Source: Saposhnikovia divaricata (taxonomy: Eukaryota > Streptophyta > Magnoliopsida > Apiales > Apiaceae). From it: 64,000 bases of DNA. A program made the translations under genes and the position numbers. Shown piece by piece: positions 47,601 to 58,484 of this stretch. Below the pieces are notes generated by a model that was not told where the DNA came from, searched no databases, and saw nothing but the letters and a program-made list of their open reading frames with translations. Each line of letters starts with the position of its first letter. Within the stretch, counting starts at the first letter, position 1. The stretch lies in the NCBI GenBank assembly GCA_036435485.1, contig CM071596.1, positions 10,506,001 through 10,570,000 on the forward strand, written 5' to 3'.

Positions 47601-50275
47601 GAGTATTTGCCTATAAAAATATGTCATTCGGCCTCATTAACGCCGGAGCAACATTCCAACAGATGATGGACACTATATTCGCCTCGCAAATCGGGCGAAA
47701 TCTCCAAGTTTATGTCGACGACATGATCGCAAAGTCTAAAAAGGCTGAAGACCACGTCGCAGATTTGAAAGAAACTTTTAAAAATGTTCGGAGAAATCAA
47801 ATGAGACTAAACCCGACAGAATGCTCCTTCGGTCTAACCTCGGGAAATTTTTTGGGTTTCCTTCTTACCCAGCGGGGCATCGAGGCTGACCCCAACCAAA
47901 TAAGGGCCATCCTTGACATGAAAGACCCCACTTCACCAAAAGAGGTACAGTCGCTCACAGGCTGCATCGCAGCATTACGAAGATACATCCCTCAATCCTC
48001 AAAGCGTTGTATTCCATTTTTCCAAGTCATAAAAGAAGCATCAAAACAATCACAGTTATTGTGGAATGAAGATTGTAAGAAAAGTCTCAACGAGCTCAAG
48101 GACTTCCTTACCTCGCCTCCGATCTTAACTAGGGCATCGCCCGGTGAGCCCCTACGAGTTTATCTCTCAGCCTGCGACCTCACGGTGGCTGCTATTCTAG
48201 TTAAGCAAGAGGACGGGAAAGAGACTCCCGTATACTACATTAGTCATACTCTCCGCGATGCGGAAACAAGGTATTCGCAGGTAGAGAAATTGGTCTATTC
48301 CCTGGTTGTCGCTAGCCAAAAATTAAGACACTATTTTCAGGGTCGAGAAATACAAGTAATGACAAACTAGCCTCTGAAAAGAATATTGCATAAACCTGAT
48401 ATGACAGGTCGCCTCGCGGCATGGACTATCGATCTAAGTCAATTCCACGTCAAATTCAAGCCCAGAACAGCAATGAAAGCACAAGTGCTATCAGACTTTG
48501 TGGCAGAATGCCAATTTTCTAAATCTAACACCCCGAAAGGGGAGATCGCCAACGAGGCCACGAGACCATTGACTCTCTATGTCGATGGTTCTTCGACAGC
48601 AGTCACAAGCGGAGCAGGATTAATCCTATTAAGTCCTGACGGGTTCCGCATTCAGTAGGTAATTCGGTTTGCTTTTCAAGCAATGAATAACGAATTAGAA
48701 TACGAGGCTCTCCTCACCGGGCTTAAGCTCGCAAATGAGCTCGAGATGAAAAATATCGACATCTTTAGCGATTCCCAACTCGTTGTCAAATAGGTCAGTG
48801 GAGAGTTCAAAACTCACAACGATAGAATGCAAAAGTACTTGGAAAAAACAAGAACAATGTTAGAAAATTTCACTTCTTGGAATCTAACAAACGTAGACAG
48901 GACTGAGAACCAGTGGGCTGACGCTCTATCAAAACTGGCCTCGTCGTCATCAACCACATGCAACGAGCCCATCTATGTTGAGGAACTTCAAGCTCCAACA
49001 ATCAACACCCTTGAGGTCATCTAAATAATTTCTCATCCCGACTGGCGGACTCCGTACCTCGACTACATAATCGATAACAAGCTGCCCGAATCAAAAAACG
49101 AAGCGAGATCCCTGATATACAAGGCAAGGAACTATTGTGTAAAGGACTCCAACCTATACAGAAGATCTTTGGTCGAACCATTGCTTCATTGCCTCGGCCC
49201 TGAGGAAGCTCACCTCGCTATCATAGAGGTTCATACCGGAATATGTGGCGAACACATGGAAGGTAAAAACCTCGCTTTAAAAATACTCAGACAACGATTT
49301 TTCTGGCCAACATTGAGAAAAGATTGTGAAGAATTCGTGAAAAAGTGTACCCCATGCCAGCTACACGGAAATGTTAGTCATCGACCTATGACAACACTTA
49401 ATCCAGTCCTCGTTCCTTGCCCCTTCTTCCAGTGGGGAATCGACATAGTTGGTCCGTTTCTTAGATCAAAAAACCAAGCCCAATATATTGTTGTCGCCAT
49501 CGACTATGTGACCAAATGGGTCGAGGCCAAATCTTTGGCCAGGATCAGGGAAACGGAGATGATAGAATTCTTCATGGAGTACATTGTCTTCCGCTTTGGA
49601 ATCCCCAAGATTGTTGTCACCGATAACGGTACCCAGTTCGTGGGAGAGAAGTTTGAGGAAGCACTCAACGAGTTGAAAATTAAGCATATCAAGTCATCGA
49701 TGGCATATCCACAGGCCAACGGATAAGTCGAGGTCACTAACCGCACAATTCTCCAAGGGATCAAGAAAAGAATCGAGGAAGTCCCCCGATGCTGGGTCGA
49801 CGAGCTCCCCAATGTTCTCTGGTCATATCGTACAACTCCGCGCACCTCTACGGGGGAAACTCCTTTTAAAATGGCTTATGGAACGGACGCAGTACTACCC
49901 GTCGAGGTCAGCCTTGGATCACCTCGAGTCGAGGCCTTTGATCCTAAGAGTTCAATCAAAGGCTTATGCCTAGACAACGACCTCATAGAGGAATTGCGAG
50001 ATAACGCCAAAACAACTTCGATTGAGTACCAGAACAAAACAGCAAAGTACTTTGACAAGAAGGTCAAGACAAAGAGCTTCCAGGTCAATGACCTCGTGCT
50101 CCGTGAAGTAGCGGCATCGCAACCGGCACAGGTCGGCAAACTCATAGCCCCGTGGGAGGGTCCGTACAAGATCAGGAAAGTGGTAAGCCTCGGGACCTAC
50201 GAGCTAGAACACCTCAATGGCGAGCCCATCAAAAATGCGTGGAATGGAATCCACCTCAAAAAAATTTATCAGTAA
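44636..50275 (+). pseudogene. Gag-pol of the Tat element: one unbroken frame with about eleven in-frame stops
   Basis: One frame runs from ATG 44636 to TAA 50273-50275 with no frameshift. Gag (to about 46060) has FDGSTDPSEFLNTYDGRM and ALRWYNNLP. A zinc knuckle CEYHEDHGHTTEAC follows at 46184. Then come protease (LVDNGSSMDILY), reverse transcriptase (WRMCVDYSDLNRACPKDHYP and YVDDMIAKS), RNase H, a second RNase H with YVDGSS and FSDSQLVV, and integrase with WGIDIVGP and VTDNGTQF. In-frame stops stand at 44870, 45050, 46058, 46121, 46127, 47597, 48368, 48656, 48791, 49022 and 49724. Where the family residue can be guessed (TNQPLKRI, NGQVEV, VVNQVSGEF, ITHRGVFAY) each stop fits a single C-to-T change in CAG, CAA or CGA. 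The element cannot make full polyprotein unless stops are read through. Confidence 0.9.
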
Positions 50276-50987
50276 TGTGCTTGTTTTATTGTAAGTGGGG
50301 GCAAACTACCGCCTTCCACCTAAAAATTGTCTATGTGAAAAGGGCCGATATGAGGTCCTCACTTAGATCCCCCCTAAATTATTCAATAAAAAGCCCTCAT
50401 CTTCCTTTATATCATCCTATGGAAATTAGCACACGCCTCTATTTTAATCACGCCTTGATAATTTAATTTATATTTCAGAAAAATATTGCATGTATACTCG
50501 AACATCTACCTTACTAGAATGATAAGATTCCCCGCCTCTCCCCCAAAACAGTTGTTACTATACAATAATATAAACCAGGTTGAAAAGCTGGCCTATGCAA
50601 TGGTATCAAATTGAAATCCTTATGCAAACTCCACTTAAATTATTAACTTCAACAAAAGTTAGTAACTTAAGTCATTAGTAATGACAATTTCACAAGGTCA
50701 TGCATTTGGTTGAAGTCAAAGAGAACTGAGCACATTAACCAATCCAATACGAATAAACAATTGCCTAGAGGTAAAACATTGCTAATTCAACTTAGCTCAA
50801 AGCCAATGATCAAAATCATTAATAGAATAAAATCATCAAAGAAAGATAACGACTAAAACGAATAAAATCCCGAATCCGCAGGCAAAAACAACATAAACTT
50901 ACAACTACACAGGGCATCCCCTGGCAAATAAATTTCACTTAATAAGAATCCAAATTCATAACAAAACAAACGAGGCATACCTCGCCT
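50276..50987. other. Spacer between pol and the antisense gene
   Basis: No coding signal is recognised on either strand. It would contain the 3' end region of the antisense transcript. Confidence 0.5.
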
Positions 50988-53187
50988 TCAAACATTCTCC
51001 TCGGGGGTCGTAGCAGGCATCGTCTTGGCGAGATCAGCACAATAATCTTCAAATGTATGACCCGTGAGGTCAACACCAGTAGTCTTCAAACGATCATAGC
51101 AATATCCATACCCGATCCCGAGGGCCTTGGCCAGATCTGCAACTCCCTTCTCGACCTCGACTTTCAAAGCAGCATTAGCATCTTCCGACTTCTTTAACTT
51201 CTCTCGTTCTTGACTCAGAATCTGTTCAAAATCAGCACACTTCTTTTGCTCAGTCTCAAAGGAAGCCTTGACTACCGTATGTTCTTCTCTCAGAGAATCC
51301 AATTTCCCCTTCAACGTGCGAGATTCCTCTTTCAACAGGTTCTTATCAAAAAAGCTCTTCTTAGCTGCATCAGTCTCTCTTTTCTCCGCTTCAACAGCAC
51401 GCCTCTCGGCCTCGGCTTTCTCCACTTTAAGCTCAGCTAGCTCCCGAGCAATACCATCACGGCCCCGGAGGTCAACATCAGATTTATATGCATTAACAAT
51501 ACGAGTCAGGTCGGACAGAAACTGTAGAAACAATACACAACAAAATAAGAGTAAAAAAAAACAATAATAAAAAAAATAAAAAAATAATAATAATAATAAA
51601 CTTACACGACCACCCCGAGTCAAACATCTCTCCGCGATCTCAATATGGGACTTGTCAACATAAGAAGTTAAATCCTGAGGAAGATCAAACACCTGAAAAA
51701 CTTGAACATGAGCGTTTGGACCCGTAGTCCAACGCTGGTGCGGAGAAACCTCAACTCGAACTGAGGAAACGGGTTCGACAGGCTGAAAAATTGGTGGCAA
51801 CACAAGAGTCTCATTCACGATGGGACCCTTAACAACATTCTCAACGGTAGCCTTTACAACATTCTCACAACTGGTATCCTCACACCTTCTCAAAACAAGA
51901 CGACGAGAAACCCCACCTTCACGATCTCGACCTCGTTTTCTCTCCCGAAGCCCCGCTTCATCAGCTACTTCAGTCCCAACAGTCTCATTGTCAATATCAA
52001 TCCTGTTAACAACTTCAGCACTTCCAGAAACCACCGGTCTCGAGGTTGATCCACTAACCCTTACGGACGGGCTCCCACCAACGACCTTACTAGCAGAGGA
52101 CTGTTTAGCCAAAAGCATCAAAGCCCGATCCATCTTCTCCTTCAGACCGCTCGTAAAAATAGCCTTCAAAGACGCACCAGCAATTGCAAAAAACACACCA
52201 TAAAAACACGTCAACTCATTAATAAGATAACTAAGACAAATAACCCATTAAAATACGACGAGTATGTGGATAATTAAATAGAAACATTACGATTATGCTC
52301 TTCTAAAACCTTAGCATTCTTTAACTGACGAAGGTCATATAACGGATCACGGCCCTGAAACGAATCTAAGAACTCATTATCATATTTTTCCAAACTCCCC
52401 AATTTAGCAATGGCATCCGTAGAAACCTTCCCACAAGGTTTAACGAACTCTAGGTCGGGCCCGTAGAAATACATCCACTTCCCATGATATCCAGAATTTG
52501 AGGACTTCACATCCACGAGCTTAGGACGACCCGACCTCTTATCAAAATAAATTTGACCACCAAAATGCTTTATGCCATAAATGGAAAAAAACTACCGTAA
52601 CGTGGGAATGCGATCCACCTCAGCACATCGAGCGATAAAACCACTTACCTGAGCAACTGAGTTAGGTGTTAATTGTGCAATTCCGCAACCTAAGGCTTCA
52701 TATATGGCTAGATGAAAAGGGTGCATAGGAAGACGCAACCAAACTCAAAATATATTAAAGGAATCCCGTGCATACCATACTCAGGCAAAAACCAAACCGG
52801 GTCTCTGACATCAGGCGCAACGCAACGCCACCTATTATCAAGATCAACCCACGAACTCAGAAAATCAAAATTAATGAGGCGGGCAGCATACACGCTTATG
52901 TAAGTCAAACTAGGCTTATCTACAAACTCTTTTTCACCTTCCTCCCTTGCCAATCGAACAACCTCAGCACGAAAAGCTAGGGTTCTTGGACTTAAAGGTA
53001 CAGGCTTGGCATGAGTATCACTCTCAACATCATCCAAGAACCCTAAAGATTGAGCAGACATGGTGTCTGGTAACTCAAGATGGTCTAAGTTAAAAACAGA
53101 ATCAAAAGATTCTTCTTTAACGACATACTTACCGGAGTTCCTAGAAGGGATAGAACGGGAAGAAGAGGAAGAAAAAGAGAGCGACAT
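50988..53187 (-). pseudogene. Antisense intron-containing gene of the Tat element
   Basis: On the minus strand ATG 53187 opens a Ser-rich start (MSLSFSSSSSRSIPSRNSGK), then a globular part with SWVDLDNRWRCV, PDVRDPVWFLPEYGMHGIP and, after a frameshift near 52732, PMHPFHLAIYEALGCGIAQL. TAG near 52593 interrupts, followed by GGQIYFDKRSGRPKLV. The C-terminal half (52160-50991) is charged and coiled-coil-like (AELKVEKAEAERRAVEAEKR). A good intron, GTAAGTTT to TTTCTACAG, lies at 51605-51522. The N-terminal part resembles the domain annotated as putative gypsy-type transposon protein in plants. Antisense genes in this place are known from Tat elements such as Grande. The function is unknown; one frameshift and one stop suggest decay. 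Confidence 0.65.
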
Positions 53188-53565
53188 AACAACTAAAAGA
53201 CTGATTAAGAAAACAATCGTAGAATAATTTACGGTAAGAATAGCAACGGCAATCGGGTAACCGCAAGAAAGGAAAAAGAAAGACAAAATAAACAAAAATT
53301 AGTACCTTTTGAAACGGGAGAAAGCACTCATAATAGCCTCCTGGGTGCAAGTCTTGAAACTCGAACCGTCGCCTCCAAATAGCTACACACAAATTGAAAA
53401 ACATAGATATTTATAGACACAACCCCCAAACGAAAAATAAAATAAAATAAGAAATAAACGACAAAATAATCATAATACATATATTAATACACGCCGAGCA
53501 AAAAAAAAACAAAAAAAAACAAATCCCAAATCTAAAGATATTGCTCAAAACTAGGGGGGAACAAA

Positions 53566-53899
53566 TGTTGGGCCAAGAATATTAGCTAGATTAATATATG
53601 TAATTATAGTTGGCACTTAAGCCCAGTTAGTCATAGTTTGTAGTTAGGCCCAGATTGTATTTAACCACCTTAGTGGGCCTTGAAGCCCAAAGCTTGTAAA
53701 ATAGGTTATGAAGTGGTTAGGGGGACCCACAAGGGATCCCCTATAAATACTCTTGTACCACCTTACTTAGAGGGGATGCAAATTGTGGTAAAGAAAGAAC
53801 CTCTCAAAGGTCTATGGAATAAGAAAATACTTTAATCATCATTATAATATTCTAGCTTATCCTTAATTAAATAGCTTGGACGTATTTCACAGCCCATCA
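53566..53899 (+). repeat. 3' LTR of the Tat element (334 bp)
   Basis: Same ends as the 5' LTR, but it lacks about 20 bases (GACTTCCTCTCCAAGTAAAG) present near 44384-44403. Most single-base differences between the two LTRs are transitions. Confidence 0.9.
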
Positions 53900-54541
53900 C
53901 TTCCCATTTCCATATTCTAGCTTATCCTTACATTGATGATTGTTGTAATCGTTGTTGATATGTCATGTATTTGATGATATGAAGATGTGTTTTTGTTTAA
54001 AAGAAAAATTGGGAGGAATGTGGTGCTAGCTAGAGAATGGGCAGTAGCTTTAAATTTTACACAGGAAAACTTACGACGGAAATCGATTTCCGTCGTAAGT
54101 TCATTTTAAAACATTATTTTATAACGGTTAGGTGTTAGTGCAGGTGTGAGGTGGCATTGGAAAGATAACTTACGATGTAAATATAATTCCGTCGTAAGTT
54201 TAAAGTTACGACGGTTTTCCATTTTTCGTCGTATAATTGGCGCGGGGAAAAAAATCGTCGTAGTTTGCCGTCGTAAGTTCACTAGTAGAAAAATTAATTC
54301 ATTTTGAAAATAAATTTAATTGAAAAAAATCACTTTACGACGGAATTTCCGTCGTAAGTTTGCTGTTAACAATAAACTTATGACGAATTGCATTTCCGTC
54401 GTAATTACTTACGACGTTTTTTGGTTTCCGTCGTAAGTATGGCGTCGTAAATGCCCCTTTTTCTTGTAGTGTTAATATTCTAGCTTATCCTTAATTAAAT
54501 AGCTTGGACGTATTTCACAGCCCATCACTTCCCATTTCCAT
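53846..54541 (+). repeat. Duplicated LTR end and flank surrounding a CACTA fragment
   Basis: The bases from TATTCTAGCTTATCCTTAAT through the LTR end GCCCATCA and the flank CTTCCCATTTCCATA occur at about 53846-53915 and again at about 54475-54541. A further TTCTAGCTTATCCTTA stands at about 53914-53931. Between the copies lies unrelated sequence with the CACTA fragment. Confidence 0.8.
54280..54471. mobile_element. CACTA-type terminal fragment or miniature element
   Basis: CACTAGTAGAAAAATT at 54280 and TTTTTCTTGTAGTG ending at 54471 are CACTA (En/Spm) termini in inverted orientation. Inside and upstream (54068-54460) are many copies of TTACGACGGAAA and its complement, the usual subterminal repeats bound by the transposase. 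A three-base target duplication is not clear (GTT and TTA), and related repeats extend left of 54280, so the left border may be that of a nested or rearranged copy. Confidence 0.65.
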
Positions 54542-54594
54542 ACCCTCCATTCTCTTTCCTCATTCCCATTCCCAACCTCCATCCAAACGCCCCC

Positions 54595-54967
54595 TTAGTC
54601 TTACAAAGGAATGGGTACAGTATTTCTTTTGTGAGCCTTAACACATGGGCATAAAACTTCATAGCTGTATATTAAATTATGTGCCAGATTAGAGAGAGAA
54701 CTAAGTTGTATTATAATTCCATCAATGTTTTAATTATAGTTATCATTGTGTACATTTCTTAATAACAGGTGTGTTGTGTTTTGAATTCTGCTGGAATATA
54801 AAGTACCTTCAAGGTCCTTTTATGTTAAGGGAATGACTCTGATCTGTGATTCTTTATAATTGTATTCATTTTATTATTATAAGATGCAGATAGTAAGGCA
54901 AATTATTCATCTTGTAAAATATATCCTTGTTTAGCTGAAAAAATTCCTTTCATCTATTTTTGTTCAG
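54595..54967 (+). other. eIF2D intron, last part
   Basis: Non-coding, ending in a pyrimidine-rich tract and TTGTTCAG acceptor before the last coding piece at 54968. Confidence 0.65.
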
Positions 54968-55089
54968 GTAGGAAGGGGCATGAAGTTTTAGTCCCAGGTG
55001 GTGTCATTGATGATCTGGCAAAGCATCTAGTTCAGCAAAATGGGATTCCGAAGAAATACATTGAAGTTCTCAACCAAACGAAGAGATGA

Positions 55090-56189
55090 GAGGTCTGTAA
55101 TCTTTGTTTACATTTTCATTCTATGTTTCTTTTATGGTAGTTCGCTATTAATATTGTGTAGTAAACCTATTGTTGCAATTTGGTGGTGGTCTCTAGTCGT
55201 TACTTCTTGTTGTACGTAATACTAGGTCAGGGTTCTCTTGAAACATAGTAGAAGCTTGTGAAAGCCAGAGAATAATGGCTGTCATTTATGGTCCTCATCT
55301 CATCATTAAACATTTAGAATTTGGTTATCAGTTACCTAAAGATCCGTCAACTTGTTGATGTAGCTGTAATGCACGATTCAACTTTCTATTGTTGTTGGAG
55401 GGTTCGTGGGCTCGGTAGGTTAAATCCTGGTAGAAGCATTCACGCCCTCCCCCCAACCCCACACTAATAATTCAGGCGTGGGCAGAGAGTTGAATGGCAT
55501 GATAATAACTACATCTCTAGTGTTAGGGCATGAGAATTACTATTCTCCATCTGGGAAATTAAGCCATTTTCTTCTTTTAAATCTTTAGAGAAGCCAGGAT
55601 AGTAATTGGACTCCATGGCTGTCAGGCTTGCGACAGTTGTGCATGATCATTTTGTGCGTAACTAAAGAAGGGAAGGCCAAAAGGGATCTTCATGCGACGT
55701 GCATGTTTGTATAATTGTATTAGATACTCTCAGTAATCAGTAGAGCATGACTTAATGTAAATCTTTGAGTTTTTATGTCAAATAGCATCTTATGGAATCT
55801 ATAAACAAGCACTAGGATGGTTACTGTGAAAATGGAAGGTAAATATAGTTGTTAAAAATGGTAAGTGTTCGTCTCAAAATTTCTGGTGTTCCGCCAAAGA
55901 CACAAAAAGAAAAAGAAGCTTTTCTTGATTTTCAGGGATTTCTAAGCTCGAGTTGAACAATTGTAATAGCATATAAAAGCGTAAAGTTTGTACAATCCTG
56001 CAGATAACAGTTCGCCTGTGCATGAAGCTTGAAGCGGATGATTCAAACAACTAGCGTGCAGATTGGTGGTTCTAGCGAGGAGGTGCATCAGTATTGGAAA
56101 TGATGAGAAGCACATGTTGAAAACTTCTAGTTTAGCTTCGAGAACGAGATAGATGAAATTTTATTAACTCTTTTTTCCATAATTTATTG
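55090..56189 (+). other. Region downstream of eIF2D
   Basis: Contains the likely 3' untranslated region. No reading frame with family features and no repeat of note is seen in these 1.1 kb. Confidence 0.5.
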
Positions 56190-56790
56190 AGTAATTTTAA
56201 AGTTTTGGATCATACACAAGCCTGAGAAAAGACAAGCATGTATACGTATGCTTTTTCGACCCCTCAAAATGCCTCCCATGACAAGTTATTGAGAAAATTG
56301 AATTCTCCTGCCATTTACAGACCTTTAAATAATATACTTCTGCATTTATCTTTTCGAGTATTTTGGCTTGTTGCAAAGTAGGACATTCAGATTTTAATAG
56401 GGCACAAAAAAACAAAAAATTATTATGTCAAAACAGATTTTTTAGGCCCTTCAAAATGACTATAGAAACAAGTTTTGCACAGATTTATATATTTTTGTCA
56501 ATTTCGGAGCTTTAAATAATATAGTGTTGCATTCTATTTTTCGGAATTCTTTGGCTTGTATCAAAGTAGGAAGTTCATATTATAACTGGAAACAAAAAAG
56601 CGAAAAAATGGTACGTTAAAACATATATTTAGACCATTCAAGATGCCTAGAGAAACGAGGTTTTCACAAATATAAATTTATTTATTTTTCATTTTCGGAG
56701 CTTGAAATAACATAATCATGCATTTTATTTTTTTGAGTTTTTTGACTTGTATCAAAGTAGGACATTCAAAATTTGATAAAAAAAAACAAC
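56190..56790. repeat. Three degenerate tandem copies of a 190-bp repeat
   Basis: The phrase AAGTAGGACATTCA (or AAGTAGGAAGTTCA) occurs near 56377, 56565 and 56756. A second phrase, TTCAAAATG or TTCAAGATG after a pyrimidine run, occurs near 56260, 56444 and 56634. Both give a period of about 186 to 191 bases. Units also share TTTAAATAATATA and TTTTCGGA. Origin unknown. Confidence 0.75.
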
Positions 56791-57628
56791 AAAATTGGAG
56801 TTTTCTGAGAGAGAGACCGTTTGGAGGAAGTTTTTTTTTTTTTTTTTGCTAAATTGTGTGGAGGAAAATTTTATTTACAAAAAAGCAAAGTATGTTGTCA
56901 TTTGGAATGACAAACAATGTATATGTGTTTTTTTTTTTTTTTTTTGACAGGAGTTGTTCAGGTGTGTCATTTTTGCAAACTCGGTTCGTTCCTATGCGAA
57001 AATGCAAGGGAGCCCTTGGTTTGGCCATGTTTTTTTTTTTTGACAAATGGTTTGGCCATGTTCTTTACACAAATCATTTCATGTTGGCGCTTAGACTACC
57101 ATTACTACCTCTCCCGTTTATACTACCTTTAAGGCTTCAACAATTCACAACCTTAACTTATTTTGACTGTAAACTTGTATTTTTCTATCGTTTATTTATG
57201 ATAGAGGAATTGTTTATTATTTCTAAAGTAACTAATTTAGCATTATTTCCGCTGTTGCATTTTTTACTCTTGCGGCAACTTCGCTTTTGAGTTTTGATCA
57301 ACAGTTTAGGCGAAGACGCGTAGTCATGTCAGTCACTTGTTAAATTTTGTTTAAAACATGTACTTTAACGTAGTTATTACCTCTTTTCCCCTTCCTGTGT
57401 GTGTGTGTGTGTTAAACGTGGTTTAATTGTTTTTGTTCATTGAACTGGGTAAAATTCCAGAAGGCAGAGAGTCAAAGAGATAGAAAGGAAACCTTGCTTG
57501 TTATTCGTGAATATATAAACACTTTTAAAACTATTCCTTCTGTGCGTTCTTTGGTCGAAAATACTTGTTGCATACTTGCATGTGTGTTATTTGGTCCTCA
57601 AAAATACTTGTTGCATTTGCAAAACAGG
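56791..57628. other. Spacer with homopolymer runs and a (GT)n run
   Basis: Poly-T runs stand near 56830, 56928 and 57030, the last two followed by TTTTGACA; the third lies inside a near-duplication of TTTGGCCATGTT. A (GT)n run lies near 57398-57411. Small open frames here are low-complexity and unconvincing. Confidence 0.5.
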
Positions 57629-58200
57629 CTTAAGACAGGTTTCATAGAACTTTAATCTCACACGGCAAATGATCAAATATCCAGAGACAGCCTTAACAGG
57701 TTTCATAGCTTCCATATTCATCAACATGTCAACAAAATAAACTATACATTGGCTTCAATTAGCTTCCATAGCCAAACTTAGCAAAAAAAAAAAAAAAAGC
57801 TTCCATAGCCAATATTAGCTTCATAGCTTCCATAGACAGGCTTAAGACAGGTTTCATAGATTCCATATCCATCACACCATATCAACAAAATAAACTATAT
57901 TAGCTTTCCCTAAATATCTACTTATCAACAAAATAAACTATATTAGCTTTCCCTAGATATCTACTTCTTTCCATCAGCTTAAGACACATTCCATATCATC
58001 AATCTCCTAATCAATTAGCTTCCATAGACCATATTAGCTTCATAGCTTCCATAGACAGGCTTAAGACAGGTTCATAGCTTCCATATTCATCACACCATAT
58101 GAACAAAATTAACTATATTAGCTTCCCTAGATACCTACTTCTTTCCATCAGCTTAAGACACATCTAGCATCAACCAAATAAACTATATCAGCTTCAAAAG
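57629..58200. repeat. Tandem repeat with a period of about 219 bp
   Basis: CAGGCTTAAGACAGGTTTCAT recurs at about 57627, 57837 and 58056. Between the last two the order of phrases AACAAAATAAACTATATTAG, CTTTCCATCAGCTTAAGACA and TAGCTTCATAGCTTCCATAG is repeated. The unit itself contains shorter internal repeats (GCTTCCATAG). It lies downstream of the unknown minus-strand gene. Confidence 0.75.
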
Positions 58201-58294
58201 ACCTTTCATATCATCAATCTTACCTGCACATTGTATAAGAAGGGACAAAATTGTAAAAACCTATGGGAGAATAATATTGCAGAAACAAACCAAA

Positions 58295-58484
58295 CTCATA
58301 ATAAACGTAATAGAATATACATCAAAAGTTTAGTGTCTTACCCTAAAAATCATACCCATATTCGTGAAGTTTTCGGTAGAGGGCTACCCCCTCATAATAA
58401 ACGTAATAGAATATACATCAAAAGTTTAGTGTCTTACCCTAAAAATCATACCCATATTCGTGAAGTTTTCGGTAGAGGGCTACC
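58295..58484. repeat. Near-perfect 96-bp tandem duplication at the 3' end of a gene
   Basis: The block starting CTCATAATAAACG at 58295 recurs at 58391 with no difference that I can see until 58484. The second copy overlaps the last 15 or so codons and the stop of the minus-strand gene that ends at 58439. Confidence 0.9.

Larger units (their letters stand above)
44239..53899 (+). mobile_element. Complete Tat-type Ty3/gypsy retrotransposon with antisense gene
   Basis: LTRs lie at 44239-44591 and 53566-53899, both opening TGTTGGGCCAAG and closing GCCCATCA, with perfect CTTCC duplications at 44234-44238 and 53900-53904. By eye the LTRs differ by about seven or eight substitutions, a 20-base deletion in the right copy and small indels. 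ATTGGCGCTGGAAGCAGC follows the left LTR as primer-binding region. CTAGGGGGGAACAAA precedes the right one as polypurine tract. A second RNase H-like domain in pol and an antisense gene downstream of pol fit the Tat lineage (Grande and Retand type). Confidence 0.9.
44074..54594. mobile_element. Tourist-like (PIF/Harbinger) MITE, interrupted by the Tat element
   Basis: GGGGGTGTTTTGTTC at 44074 and, inverted, CATCCAAACGCCCCC ending at 54594 form the terminal repeats, with TTA beside each (44071-44073 and 54595-54597). TTA target duplication with a G-rich terminal repeat is the PIF/Harbinger Tourist pattern. Only about 165 bases on the left and 50 on the right belong to it; the rest is nested insertion. 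Confidence 0.7.
31267..55089 (+). pseudogene. EIF2D: C-terminal exons of eIF2D, split by nested elements and frameshifted
   Basis: Three coding pieces match eIF2D, a ribosome-binding protein that can place initiator tRNA and helps recycle ribosomes. The first (about 31267-31553) has YKPSVHVNPIFASVG and VLNAILCDALFKGTVKKG. The second (42783-43030) continues the same exon after the insertion with VTKFSGFESFFIHADALA and ELQKKLACSTSMAELP. The third (54968-55089) has KGHEVLVPGGVIDDLAKHL and stops at TGA 55087-55089. The last two form the SUI1/eIF1-like domain. Damage includes a two-base AT insertion near 31325, the TRIM insertion at 31553, a small deletion just after 42783 and further shifts near 42870. 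The intron 43031-54967 is swollen by other elements. Upstream exons are not found in the window. The exon content and conserved order make the family call strong; function is very likely lost. Confidence 0.85.

Noticed and set aside
51522..51605. Hydrophobic Leu/Phe-rich stretch as a membrane segment in the antisense protein
   Set aside because: It is the translation of an intron with GTAAGT and CTACAG borders.
51268..52203. Plus-strand open frames opposite the Tat antisense gene
   Set aside because: Low-complexity mirror frames; the minus strand has coiled-coil coding character and a good intron.
56856..57290. 144-codon open frame with a poly-Phe run
   Set aside because: The Phe run comes from poly-T; no family features and no conserved start.
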